Of a DNA stretch of 23,580 nt, positions 1 through 8,272 are shown piece after piece. The stretch is taken from NCBI GenBank assembly GCA_023227965.1, contig JALOCA010000044.1, forward strand, positions 1 through 23,580. The letters are read 5' to 3'. Source of the stretch: Lentimicrobiaceae bacterium (GTDB taxonomy: Bacteria > Bacteroidota > Bacteroidia > Bacteroidales > JALOCA01). The notes under the pieces were generated by a model. It saw only the letters and a list, made by a program, of their open reading frames with translations, was not told the origin of the DNA and searched no databases. Position 1 is the stretch's first letter; each line of letters opens with the position of its first letter. The translations under genes and the position numbers were made by a program.

Positions 1-1
1 T

Positions 2-892
2 AAAATAGGGCAGCTTGGTACAAGGCCCCAATTATTCGAATCGCAAAACTTTAGTGAACAAGCCATGCAGAAGCAATTCGCACAGATGGTTGTTCCGATG
101 GACCTTGACACTGTTCTGACACGCATCGAAAAAGTAGACGGGAAAAATCCCGAAGTGCAAAGGATCATGGCTGAAATTACAAAAGATGTTGATGTTTCAG
201 AAAACCAGAAAAACGATATCGAAAACCTCGCAAAAGCAGAATACGGATTTCTAGGAATCGCCAAAGAACTTGATGTCGATTCGCTTGCAATCAACTGCTG
301 GACAAGGGTTCAGGAGCGAATCGGAATTTCAGTTTGTTCTGTGATTGGCCGTTTAAATGAACGGGGAATGCTGACAGCCTGTGAAGTAGATGTTCCGGGT
401 GCAGCAACCATGCATGCTATAAACAGCGCCGGGTTAAACATTACAGCCCCGCAATTCATCGACTGGACCGATTTGCATCCAACCGAGGAAAACGTTTGGC
501 TGGCATGGCATTGTGGTAACGCTCCGCGCAGTATCTGTGCCAAAGATTGCAAACCCAAATTGGTAAGAAACGAACGAATGATACAATGGTGCCCCACCTG
601 TCACGGTGCCCTCGAATTCCGCCTGAAACCCGGTCCGGTTACATGCGCCCGATTGGTCGAATACGACGGACAATTCAACATGTTCTATGGATCGGGCGAA
701 GTAGTCGACATTCCACCATTCGTGAGAGGGGCCTATGGCTGGGTGAAAGTGAAAGATGTATTCGATTGGGAAAATAAAATGATTGAAAACGGGATCGTGC
801 ATCATGGCTCTTTAATTCACGATGCCAAAGTTGCCGACGCTTTGGAGTGGTTCTGTTATTTTCTTGGTATAAAGGGTGTCAGAGGCGCTTAA
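2..892 (+). CDS. L-fucose/L-arabinose isomerase-family protein, C-terminal part (5' end outside window)
   Basis: The frame is open from base 2, so the ATG at 65 is internal. The codons before it read K-I-G-Q-L-G-T-R-P-Q, which resembles the conserved G-x-R-P segment of fucose-isomerase-like enzymes. The family interconverts aldoses and ketoses in the cytoplasm using a divalent metal. Visible signatures are C-E-V-D-V-P-G (Glu codon at 383), a D-W-T-D segment followed by W-H-C-G-N-A-P, a C-P-T-C pair (590-601), and a C-terminal V-H-H-G-S-L-I-H stretch (His codons at 800 and 803). By analogy with E. coli FucI, the Glu, an Asp and a late His should hold the metal; that assignment is inferred. It is the first visible gene of a tight operon, 21 bases ahead of a dehydrogenase, with an FGGY kinase next. 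The substrate (fucose, arabinose, rhamnose or a modified relative) cannot be read from sequence. Confidence 0.8.
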   Translation, partial: KIGQLGTRPQLFESQNFSEQAMQKQFAQMVVPMDLDTVLTRIEKVDGKNPEVQRIMAEITKDVDVSENQKNDIENLAKAEYGFLGIAKELDVDSLAINCWTRVQERIGISVCSVIGRLNERGMLTACEVDVPGAATMHAINSAGLNITAPQFIDWTDLHPTEENVWLAWHCGNAPRSICAKDCKPKLVRNERMIQWCPTCHGALEFRLKPGPVTCARLVEYDGQFNMFYGSGEVVDIPPFVRGAYGWVKVKDVFDWENKMIENGIVHHGSLIHDAKVADALEWFCYFLGIKGVRGA

Positions 893-913
893 TATTTTTT
901 AATTAAACAGATT

Positions 914-1954
914 ATGGGAAAAATGATTCGTATAACATTGGTCAAACCAGGGGAACTGGTAATAGACCAGACCGGTATTCCTAATCCCGGGAAAGATGAA
1001 ATACTCTTAAAAGTGGAACGCTGCGGTGTATGCGGTTCTGATCCAACTATTTACAGGGGTTTGCATCCTTATGCAAAAAAACAACTGATCATGGGACATG
1101 AGTTTTCAGGTACCATTGAAGAACTTGGGGAAAACGTGAAGCATCTGAAAAAAGGGATTCGTGTAACCGCTATTCCTCATGTTGTCTGCGGAAAGTGCAA
1201 ACCCTGCCAGACAGAAACCTACAATTTCTGCGAAGAATTGAAATGCATGGGAGCCGAGGCGGATGGAGCTCATGTTAATTATGTATGTGTGGATGCTAAA
1301 ATGGTGCTTCCTATCCCCGATACGATGACCATGGATGATGCTGCAATGGTGGAACCTGCCTGTGTCGCCTATCACGGTGCGAAGCGCGGCGAAATAAAAT
1401 CCGGCGATATCGCCCTTGTTGTCGGTGCCGGGCCTATAGGAATATTCGCCATGCAAAGTTGCAAGGTTCTCGGTGCCAAAAAAGTAATTATTGCCGATCT
1501 TGATGAATGGAGATTAAATCTGGCAAAAAAACTGGGTGCTGATGGAACAATAAATGTAAGGAAAGAAACACTCGAACAGGGATTAACGCGTCTTTTCGGC
1601 AATGCCAAAGACGTGGATGTATTCTATGATTGTGTTGGGGAAAAAGGAAAAGCATTTGATGAAATTCTCAAGATTGCCCGGCGCGGTACCCGCATTGTAA
1701 TCATCGGCGTGCTACAGAACGAATACTGCATCCCGCACCTGCCCGATTTTGTTCAGCATGAATTAAGGATTTCCGGAACCACCATGTATGTTCCGCAGGA
1801 TTACAAAGAAATGATTGACCTCATGGGAAAAGGGAAAATTTCCACGAAAGGGATGATCACTCACTATTTCAAAATCTCTGAAATAAAAGAAGTCTTCAAA
1901 ATGATCGATAGCAGGAAAGAACCCTTTTTTAAAATAATGCTTACTTACGATTAA
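914..1954 (+). CDS. Zinc-dependent medium-chain alcohol/polyol dehydrogenase
   Basis: A 346-residue MDR-superfamily oxidoreductase of the sorbitol dehydrogenase / threonine 3-dehydrogenase type, cytoplasmic. The catalytic zinc site is visible as C37-G-V-C40-G-S-D and G-H62-E63. The structural zinc loop has four Cys (C92, C95, C98, C106). The Rossmann motif G171-A-G-P-I-G176 is followed by an acidic residue (D195) at the end of the second strand, which normally means NAD rather than NADP. Length is typical and the start has no close in-frame rival. With an isomerase-like gene upstream and an FGGY kinase five bases downstream, it probably oxidises a sugar, sugar alcohol or secondary hydroxyl of the operon substrate. 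The true substrate is unknown. Confidence 0.9.
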   Translation: MGKMIRITLVKPGELVIDQTGIPNPGKDEILLKVERCGVCGSDPTIYRGLHPYAKKQLIMGHEFSGTIEELGENVKHLKKGIRVTAIPHVVCGKCKPCQTETYNFCEELKCMGAEADGAHVNYVCVDAKMVLPIPDTMTMDDAAMVEPACVAYHGAKRGEIKSGDIALVVGAGPIGIFAMQSCKVLGAKKVIIADLDEWRLNLAKKLGADGTINVRKETLEQGLTRLFGNAKDVDVFYDCVGEKGKAFDEILKIARRGTRIVIIGVLQNEYCIPHLPDFVQHELRISGTTMYVPQDYKEMIDLMGKGKISTKGMITHYFKISEIKEVFKMIDSRKEPFFKIMLTYD

Positions 1955-1959
1955 CGAAT

Positions 1960-3465
1960 ATGAGCCTATTGGGAATAGATATTGGATCAAGTAGCTGCAA
2001 AGGCGTCATATTCAGCATTTCGGGAATTGAATTGGCAAGTGAAAGCCAATCCTACTCCACCGTAAACATTGGCCCATCAATGGTTGAGATAGATGCAATG
2101 GTATTCAGGGATGCAGCATTCAAGGTCATTCGTTTGCTGAGCGAACGGGTAAAGAATGATCCTGTTGAAGCCCTCGCCATCAGTTCTCATGGCGAAACAA
2201 CCATACCCGTCGACAAAAATGGGAACACCACAGGCCCGGCGATAATGAATTCCGATAATCGTGCCGCGGGAGAAGCCGAATGGTGGGATAAAACATTTGG
2301 AAAAAAACGAATCTATAAAATCACCGGTGTTCCATTGCACGCCATGTTCTCCTTAAACAAGATCATGTGGATCAGAAAAAACAAACCAGAGATTTATGCA
2401 AAGACAGATAAATTCCTGAGTGTGGGCGATTACATTTTGACACAACTGGATTTGCTTCCATACACAGATTACTCGCTTGCTTCGAGAACTATGGCTTTTG
2501 ATATCCACAACCATTGCTGGTCGGAAAAAATCCTGACACATTGCGACATTCCAAAAGAAAAATTCGGAATCCTTGCTGCATCCGGCACCCTTGTAGGCAG
2601 ACTATCCAAAGAAATAGCATCACAGCTCGGATTAATGGAAGGAACAGTTGTAGCTTTGGGAGGACACGATCAGCCCTGTGGTGCATTGGGGGCTGGAGTG
2701 ATTGCATCGGGTGACACTTCCGATTCCGCTGGCACTTACGAATGTCTTGTTGCTGTTTCAGACAAACCATACAATACGGATCAGGCTTATAAATATAATC
2801 TTAATTCATATTGTCATGTCGTTCCCAATAAGTATGTTACGCTGGCTTTTTTCCCGGCAGGCTTTATCATCAATTGGTTCATCAATCAGTTTTGCGAAAA
2901 TGATAAAATGAATGCTGAAAAAGAGAACAATAACGTTTTTGACTTATTAAATAAGACAATTGAATCAATCACTGAGCCTACCGGGATTCTTGTGACTCCT
3001 CATTTAGTAGGATCCTGCAACCCGCACTGGGATGCTAATGCAACAGGGTCTATTATTGGATTGACTTCTTCATCGGATAAATATCATCTATACAAAGCAA
3101 TCTTTGAAGGCCTTGCATGCGAGCTTGCAGAGAACATTTCGGCGTTGGAAGAAATAACAGGTAAAATTAAAAATGTTAGAATTTTTGGCGGAAATACCCG
3201 ATCTGAATTTACACTAAAACTTCGTGCTGATATTGCAAACAAATCCTTTCAACTGCTTAGTCATCCCGAAGCTGTCTGTCAGGGAGCGGCAATGCTTGCA
3301 GGTATTGCAGCCGGTATTTACAAAAATGCTGAAGATGCCGTCAAACAAACCCTGCAATTAAAAAGCACCATTTCTCCCGATAAGGAAATGCATTTGAAAT
3401 ATAAAAAGCAATTAGATAAATACAAACTGATTTATTCATTATTGGCGAAAATAAGAAAAATATGA
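1960..3465 (+). CDS. FGGY-family carbohydrate kinase (xylulokinase/fuculokinase-like)
   Basis: A 501-residue two-domain sugar kinase that should transfer phosphate from ATP to a ketose or polyol. The N-terminal phosphate-binding loop is L-G-I-D-I-G-S-S-S-C-K-G. The predicted catalytic base is D237 in G-G-H-D-Q-P-C-G-A-L-G. The C-terminal FGGY region has F-G-G-N-T-R-S-E-F and then Q-G-A-A-M-L-A-G. Length matches xylulokinase, fuculokinase and gluconokinase relatives. It begins five bases after the dehydrogenase stop, and its own stop overlaps the next ATG (ATGA), so translation is probably coupled to the UroD-like gene. No aldolase for the phosphorylated product is in the window. Substrate specificity within FGGY is not readable here. 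Confidence 0.92.
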   Translation: MSLLGIDIGSSSCKGVIFSISGIELASESQSYSTVNIGPSMVEIDAMVFRDAAFKVIRLLSERVKNDPVEALAISSHGETTIPVDKNGNTTGPAIMNSDNRAAGEAEWWDKTFGKKRIYKITGVPLHAMFSLNKIMWIRKNKPEIYAKTDKFLSVGDYILTQLDLLPYTDYSLASRTMAFDIHNHCWSEKILTHCDIPKEKFGILAASGTLVGRLSKEIASQLGLMEGTVVALGGHDQPCGALGAGVIASGDTSDSAGTYECLVAVSDKPYNTDQAYKYNLNSYCHVVPNKYVTLAFFPAGFIINWFINQFCENDKMNAEKENNNVFDLLNKTIESITEPTGILVTPHLVGSCNPHWDANATGSIIGLTSSSDKYHLYKAIFEGLACELAENISALEEITGKIKNVRIFGGNTRSEFTLKLRADIANKSFQLLSHPEAVCQGAAMLAGIAAGIYKNAEDAVKQTLQLKSTISPDKEMHLKYKKQLDKYKLIYSLLAKIRKI

Positions 3466-4607
3466 AAACAACATCAGGAAAAAAGCTAACAAGCAGAGAC
3501 CGGGTAAAAAGAGTTTTCAATCATCAGGAAGCAGACAAAGTGCCAGTTGATTTCGGTGGAACCGTAGTTACCTGCCTTGATATTGAAGCGCATAAAAAAT
3601 TGAAAAAATATTTAAATATTTTCGATGATAATGACACAATAATTGATTACACTATGGGTACTGTGGAGCCCTGCGACCAGCTTAAGAATCTCTTTGAATC
3701 GGATTTTCGCAGAATATCGCTAAATGTAATACCACCAGACATCATCAACAATACTTACTACGATGGTTTTGGAATGAAGCTGAAAAAAGCAGTGCCTCAT
3801 GAATATTTTGATGTAATAGAGAATCCTTTAAGGGAAGCTAAAATAGATGATTTGGAGAGAATGCAGTTGCCTGATGCAAATAATCCTGCACTATATTATG
3901 GATTAAAGGATAAAGCGAAAGATCTTTTTGAGAACAGTAAGTATGCCATAGTTGCTGATTTTGGTGTTCCAGGATTCTACGAAACATCACAAAAATTAAG
4001 AGGTTACGAAAATCTCGCTTGCGATCTTCTGATGAATTTTGATTTTTTAAGATTCCTGTTCGACCGGTTACTGGAATTGCAGAAAACATTTTTCAAAAAC
4101 TATATTGATCAGGTTGGGAAATATGCCCAGGTAATCTGCTATGCCGATGATTTAGGGATGCAGGATAGACCGCAAATGGATACTGAAACCTACAGGGAAG
4201 TCCTGAAACCTTACCACAGCGCTATTTTTAAATTCATCCATGAAAGAACCGATGCAAAGATCATGCTCCATTGCTGCGGTTCCATCATTCCATTGATTGA
4301 CGATCTGATCGAAACAGGAGTGGATATTCTCAACCCGGTTCAGACCCGCGCAAAAGATATGGATCCTGCTCTTCTGAAAGAAAAATTTGGCGACAGGATA
4401 ATTTTCTGGGGCGCTTTCGACGAACAATACACCCTTCCAAATGGAACAAAAAACGAAATCTATGCGGAGACAGAACGGCTGATGAAAACTTTGGGTAAAG
4501 ACGGCGGTTATGTCTTCGGCCCAGGTCACAATATTCAATCGGATACCCCGGCTGAAAATATTGTTGCCATGTTTGAAGCGGCAAAAAAATATAGGATTTA
4601 CCAATAA
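3462..4607 (+). CDS. Uroporphyrinogen decarboxylase/MtaA-fold protein 1
   Basis: A 381-residue protein of the UroD superfamily, a TIM-barrel fold that includes HemE and the cobamide-dependent methyltransferases MtaA/MtbA. The N-terminus has the family pattern S-R-D-R-V-K-R-V-F-N followed by D-K-V-P-V-D-F. The zinc-type motif is H270-C271-C272-G273. Near the C-terminus, where MtaA-like enzymes carry a third zinc Cys, it has G-P-G-H356-N-I-Q359-S-D361, so His stands in place of Cys. F-W-G-A-F-D-E-Q and L-P-N-G lie between. UroD-fold protein 4 shares these last motifs, so the two belong to one subfamily. Its ATGA overlap with the sugar kinase and its position ahead of a sugar permease tie it to sugar use, not haem synthesis. 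Biochemical function is unknown; a methyl-transfer role is only a hypothesis. Confidence 0.85.
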   Translation: MKTTSGKKLTSRDRVKRVFNHQEADKVPVDFGGTVVTCLDIEAHKKLKKYLNIFDDNDTIIDYTMGTVEPCDQLKNLFESDFRRISLNVIPPDIINNTYYDGFGMKLKKAVPHEYFDVIENPLREAKIDDLERMQLPDANNPALYYGLKDKAKDLFENSKYAIVADFGVPGFYETSQKLRGYENLACDLLMNFDFLRFLFDRLLELQKTFFKNYIDQVGKYAQVICYADDLGMQDRPQMDTETYREVLKPYHSAIFKFIHERTDAKIMLHCCGSIIPLIDDLIETGVDILNPVQTRAKDMDPALLKEKFGDRIIFWGAFDEQYTLPNGTKNEIYAETERLMKTLGKDGGYVFGPGHNIQSDTPAENIVAMFEAAKKYRIYQ

Positions 4608-4620
4608 TTAAAGAAAACCT

Positions 4621-6054
4621 ATGAACAAGAAAAATAATTTCTCCTCGAAACCAAACAATTTGTATGTCTACATTATATCTATGGTAGCGGCGGTAGGCGG
4701 TTTTTTATTCGGATATGATATTTCTATCATATCGGGGGCAATCATTTTTATGAAACAAGAATTCAACCTGACAGGCGCCAACCTTGGTTTTGTTATGAGC
4801 AGCGCCCAAATAGGATGTGTGTTTGGCGCATTACTGGGAGGAACCATTTGCGACTTGTTTGGCAGGAAAAAAGCATTATTCTTCTCATCCATCTTATTTG
4901 GCTTATCAACAATTTTCACGGCAATTGCCCTTTCAATAGGAGTTTTCAATGTTTTTCGAATAATAGGTGGATTGGGAGTCGGCCTGGCCTCCATTGTATC
5001 TCCCATGTATATTGCAGAAATAGCGCCGTCTTCTATCAGGGGAAGGTTGGTTACGCTTAATCAATTTGCCATCTGTATAGGTTTGCTTTCAGCAATAATT
5101 GTGTCCTATTTTATGTCATTCAATCTCGGCTGGCGGTGGATGTTCGCCTCTCAAAGCATCCCTATCCTGTTTTTTATCGGAGGATTATTTGTCATACCGG
5201 AAAGTCCCAGGTGGCTGATCAAAAAGGACCGTAAAAAAGAAGCATACCTTGTCTTAAAAAGAATTAATGGTGAATCAGTTGCACAAACCGAAATGAAAGA
5301 AATAGAAGATTCTATTCAGTCTGAATCCGGTAAATTTTCTGAATTATTTCAGAAGGGCATCCGGCTTGCTTTGATAATTGCCGTATGCCTCGCATTTTTT
5401 TCGCAATGGAGTGGCGCTACACCAATGCTTCTTTACGCTCCGCTAATTTTCCAAAAGGCCGGATTTGTATATGCTTCTGATGCTATATTGCAATCTGTGA
5501 TGTTGGCTGGCTGGTTGGTTCTTTGTACCATTTTTGCCTTGTGGCTGGTCGAAAGGGTTGGAAGAAGGCAACTTCTAATTGTTGGTACGCTGGCTATGGC
5601 AGTAGGAATGGTTTGTACCAGTTTATTCTTCTATTTTAAAATGAAGGGTATCTACCTCTTGTTGATGATGTTTCTATCAATAGGAGCCTATAGTGTTAGT
5701 TTGGCCCCTTTGGCATGGCTCATCATGGCAGAAATTTTCCCAACCCGGATCAGGGGTGTGGCCATGTCCATCGCTTCAGTAGTGCTCTGGGTTTCGACGG
5801 TTATGGTTAACCAATTGTTCCCTCCATTGTCCAATCTGTCGGAGAAAATATTTGGATCAGAATTTGGGATTTTTCTGATATACGCCCTTGTATGCGTGAT
5901 AACATCCGTTTTTGTATGGTTTGTATTACCCGAAACAAAAGGGAAAAGCCTGGAGCAGATTTCCGCATTCTGGTTAAAGAAAATTCAAATTAAAAATATG
6001 GAAAAAGAGACGATTCCTGAGCAGAAACAGGCAATTAATGAATACATTGGTTAA
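4621..6054 (+). CDS. MFS sugar permease, sugar porter family (XylE/AraE-like)
   Basis: A 477-residue inner-membrane transporter with about twelve hydrophobic segments. Sugar-porter signatures are clear: G-G-F-L-F-G-Y-D in the first helix, D-L-F-G-R-K-K in loop 2-3, P-E-S-P-R-W-L after helix 6 (about residue 193), E-R-V-G-R-R in loop 8-9, and P-E-T-K-G-K-S-L-E-Q-I (about residue 437) after helix 12. Bacterial members with this architecture are usually proton symporters for xylose, arabinose, galactose or related monosaccharides. It sits 13 bases after UroD-fold protein 1, so it probably imports the sugar handled by the isomerase, dehydrogenase, kinase and mutarotase of the same operon. The exact sugar cannot be assigned. 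Confidence 0.92.
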   Translation: MNKKNNFSSKPNNLYVYIISMVAAVGGFLFGYDISIISGAIIFMKQEFNLTGANLGFVMSSAQIGCVFGALLGGTICDLFGRKKALFFSSILFGLSTIFTAIALSIGVFNVFRIIGGLGVGLASIVSPMYIAEIAPSSIRGRLVTLNQFAICIGLLSAIIVSYFMSFNLGWRWMFASQSIPILFFIGGLFVIPESPRWLIKKDRKKEAYLVLKRINGESVAQTEMKEIEDSIQSESGKFSELFQKGIRLALIIAVCLAFFSQWSGATPMLLYAPLIFQKAGFVYASDAILQSVMLAGWLVLCTIFALWLVERVGRRQLLIVGTLAMAVGMVCTSLFFYFKMKGIYLLLMMFLSIGAYSVSLAPLAWLIMAEIFPTRIRGVAMSIASVVLWVSTVMVNQLFPPLSNLSEKIFGSEFGIFLIYALVCVITSVFVWFVLPETKGKSLEQISAFWLKKIQIKNMEKETIPEQKQAINEYIG

Positions 6055-6086
6055 AACAAATTGTTAGATTTAACTATATAGATCAT

Positions 6087-7259
6087 ATGAACGGAAGAGA
6101 GCGACTATTTAAGGCTTTACGTCATGAACCTACCGATCGTGTCCCGGTGGCTCCATTTACGTATTTCAACGCGATTTATGAAATGTTCGGGTATACGCCC
6201 AAAATCGCGACTTTTTTTAACCCGCCCGATTTTGACCCCATCGAAAAGTTTGTCGAATATTGTGATTATTTCGGCTTTGATGTCTTGCACGTATTGGGCA
6301 GTGTATGGGATATGTGGGGAGGAAATACGACCTTCGATCAGAGTCTTTTGAATAAAGATGAAAATTGGAATGTAACGGTTGCCGACCAGTACAATGGTGA
6401 AGATGAATTGCTGCGCACAGTCACTATTCGCACGCCGGGTGGTGTCTTGCGTCACGTTGAAAAGCATGACCGTACTTCTAAATATCTGATTGTTTCAGGA
6501 ACTCAGGAGTACCTGATCAAGACCCCTGACGATTTCGAACTGTTGCGACGCTATGCACCGGCTGCTGATCGTATGGACACTAGTCTGATCCGTCGCGCCC
6601 GGCAAGCCACTGGTGATAAGGGCCTGGTAGATACCTGCACCTACGGTTCTTTCAATATATTGGGTTTATTCCGAAAACTTGAAGATATCCTGATCGACCC
6701 GATTCAGGATCCTGTTTTTTACCAGGAGATGGTAGATTACTTCCTGCCGCGCTTAATTGCGCGGGCGAAAAAGATGCTCGAAGCCGGAGCCGATATAATT
6801 GAAATTGGAGGGCATTGGTCAGGCCAGGTGGGACCGGACATCTTTCAAAAGTACATTTTGGAAAATGAGAATCGCCTGGTACGCGCAATACATGAGATGG
6901 GAGGACTCGTTATTTATCACAATTGCGGTGATGCTGCCCGTATCATGCATTATTACAATGATTTAGAAATTGATTGTTGGGGCTATTTGACACCCCCACC
7001 CTATGGGGACGTTGTACTCGAAGAGGCTCTGGCGGCGCTGCGCCCTACCTTGACATTGCGTGGCAACATTGACCAGTTGAATTTTTTGAAAACAGCTACT
7101 CCCCAACAGGTGCGTGAAAGGGTACGCCGGGTGTTGGAGACAGTTATGCCGCGTGGTAATTGGATACTTTCAACCACCGACTTCTGCTTCGATGACACAC
7201 CCTACGACAATTTACACGCCATGGCCGATGCCTGCCGGGAATTTGGAAGCTACACTTAA
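6087..7259 (+). CDS. Uroporphyrinogen decarboxylase/MtaA-fold protein 2
   Basis: A 390-residue UroD-superfamily protein. It opens with M-N-G-R-E-R-L-F-K-A-L-R-H-E followed by D-R-V-P-V-A-P-F, the usual start of the methyltransferase-like branch. It has a complete candidate zinc set: H278-N-C280-G and a late C367 in T-T-D-F-C-F-D-D, with L-R-G-N-I-D-Q between. This arrangement most resembles MtaA/MtbA-type enzymes, where His, Cys and Cys activate a thiol or accept a methyl group. The gene uses cgt/cgc arginine codons and GC-richer stretches more than its neighbours, which may mean separate acquisition. It lies between the permease (32-base gap) and the mutarotase (62-base gap). The family call is firm; the reaction and methyl acceptor are unknown. 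Confidence 0.85.
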   Translation: MNGRERLFKALRHEPTDRVPVAPFTYFNAIYEMFGYTPKIATFFNPPDFDPIEKFVEYCDYFGFDVLHVLGSVWDMWGGNTTFDQSLLNKDENWNVTVADQYNGEDELLRTVTIRTPGGVLRHVEKHDRTSKYLIVSGTQEYLIKTPDDFELLRRYAPAADRMDTSLIRRARQATGDKGLVDTCTYGSFNILGLFRKLEDILIDPIQDPVFYQEMVDYFLPRLIARAKKMLEAGADIIEIGGHWSGQVGPDIFQKYILENENRLVRAIHEMGGLVIYHNCGDAARIMHYYNDLEIDCWGYLTPPPYGDVVLEEALAALRPTLTLRGNIDQLNFLKTATPQQVRERVRRVLETVMPRGNWILSTTDFCFDDTPYDNLHAMADACREFGSYT

Positions 7260-7265
7260 CAGAAT

Positions 7266-7294
7266 AACATGCACGGAACAGGAACGGGCATGTT
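7266..7294 (+). terminator. Small inverted repeat in the gap between UroD-fold 2 and the mutarotase
   Basis: A 7-base perfect stem (AACATGC at 7266-7272, GCATGTT at 7288-7294) encloses a 15-base loop and is followed by an AT-rich stretch without a clean T-run. It could be a weak attenuator or an RNA-processing hairpin inside the operon. Chance is also possible for a stem this short. Confidence 0.25.
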
Positions 7295-7321
7295 CTTATA
7301 TTATACGTTAAATTTTTAATA

Positions 7322-8257
7322 ATGGTGTCAATTACCCATTTGAAATATAAGAATAAAGAAAGCATTGTGCTTGAAAACAGCAGGATTCGTGCGGAATTTC
7401 TTCCTGAACCTGGAGGCAAACTGGCATCTTTAATCAGCAAAGAAAAAGGTTATGAATTTCTGGTTCAACGCGATGGCGCAACTTATCTTGATCAACCTTA
7501 TGACGGTGTATATGTAAAAGGCGAATGCAGCGGAAATGACGATATGTTCCCGACAATAGATTTGTGCCACTATGGGAAAGAACCCTGGAAAGGAATCAAA
7601 ATGGCTGACCACGGCGAAGTTTGGCCCTTGCCCTGGAATTACAAAATAAATAAAGACTCATTCAGCATGTGGGTAAAAGGCGTCCGGTTTCCGTATGAAT
7701 TAAAAAAAAATATATCATTCACGAATGAAAACACATTGCGGATTGATTATGAATTAACGAACAATAGCGAATCTGATTTTGAATTCCTCTGGGCTGGTCA
7801 TTTTATGATCAATATTGAAGAAAGTGCAAGGGTTATGGTACCAGATGACTGTACACAAACCGTTACTATTATAACTTCCGGCAACGGTAAATTTGGAGAC
7901 ATCAATAACTGGCCGGAAAATAAAGATAAAGATGGAAATAAATTCAGGGCCGATATCTGTAGACCATTAGATTCAAAGGGTTTTGAAAAATATTATTTCG
8001 TAAATAAATTGAAGAACGGATGGTGCGAACTTATTTATCCTGACAACAAAAAGAAAATAAAAATTTCATTTTCTGTTGATACAGTGCCATACCTTGGAAT
8101 TCTGATGAATGAAAACGGATGGAATAATTTGTATAATATTTTTATTGAACCCTGCACCGTTTGCTATGACCGACCCGACGTGGCTAAAAAATACGGACAG
8201 ATTAGTCATGTGCCGGCTTTGGGTAAATATAAATGGTATGTTAAAGTGAGCATTTGA
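7322..8257 (+). CDS. Aldose 1-epimerase-like galactose mutarotase
   Basis: A 311-residue beta-sandwich protein of the galactose-mutarotase-like superfamily. The N-terminal signature E-P-G-G-K-L-A-S-L is followed by N-D-D-M-F-P-T-I. The predicted catalytic acid His is in A-D-H97-G-E-V-W-P, a second candidate His is H160 in W-A-G-H-F-M, and the predicted base is E276 in F-I-E-P-C. No signal peptide is visible, so it should act in the cytoplasm and speed alpha/beta anomer exchange of an incoming sugar. That fits its place between the permease and catabolic genes. It resembles the less-studied mutarotase branch with D-H-G-E-V-W more than classical GalM. The start at 7322 directly follows an AT-rich leader, and the next gene is 15 bases downstream. 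Confidence 0.8.
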   Translation: MVSITHLKYKNKESIVLENSRIRAEFLPEPGGKLASLISKEKGYEFLVQRDGATYLDQPYDGVYVKGECSGNDDMFPTIDLCHYGKEPWKGIKMADHGEVWPLPWNYKINKDSFSMWVKGVRFPYELKKNISFTNENTLRIDYELTNNSESDFEFLWAGHFMINIEESARVMVPDDCTQTVTIITSGNGKFGDINNWPENKDKDGNKFRADICRPLDSKGFEKYYFVNKLKNGWCELIYPDNKKKIKISFSVDTVPYLGILMNENGWNNLYNIFIEPCTVCYDRPDVAKKYGQISHVPALGKYKWYVKVSI

Positions 8258-8272
8258 TTTAAAAATAAAATT

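Noticed and set aside
434..805. 123-codon minus-strand ORF opposite the isomerase
   Set aside because: Antisense to conserved isomerase motifs; no independent coding evidence.
4152..4604. 150-codon minus-strand ORF opposite UroD-fold gene 1
   Set aside because: It lies wholly inside a gene with clear family motifs and gives no recognisable protein.
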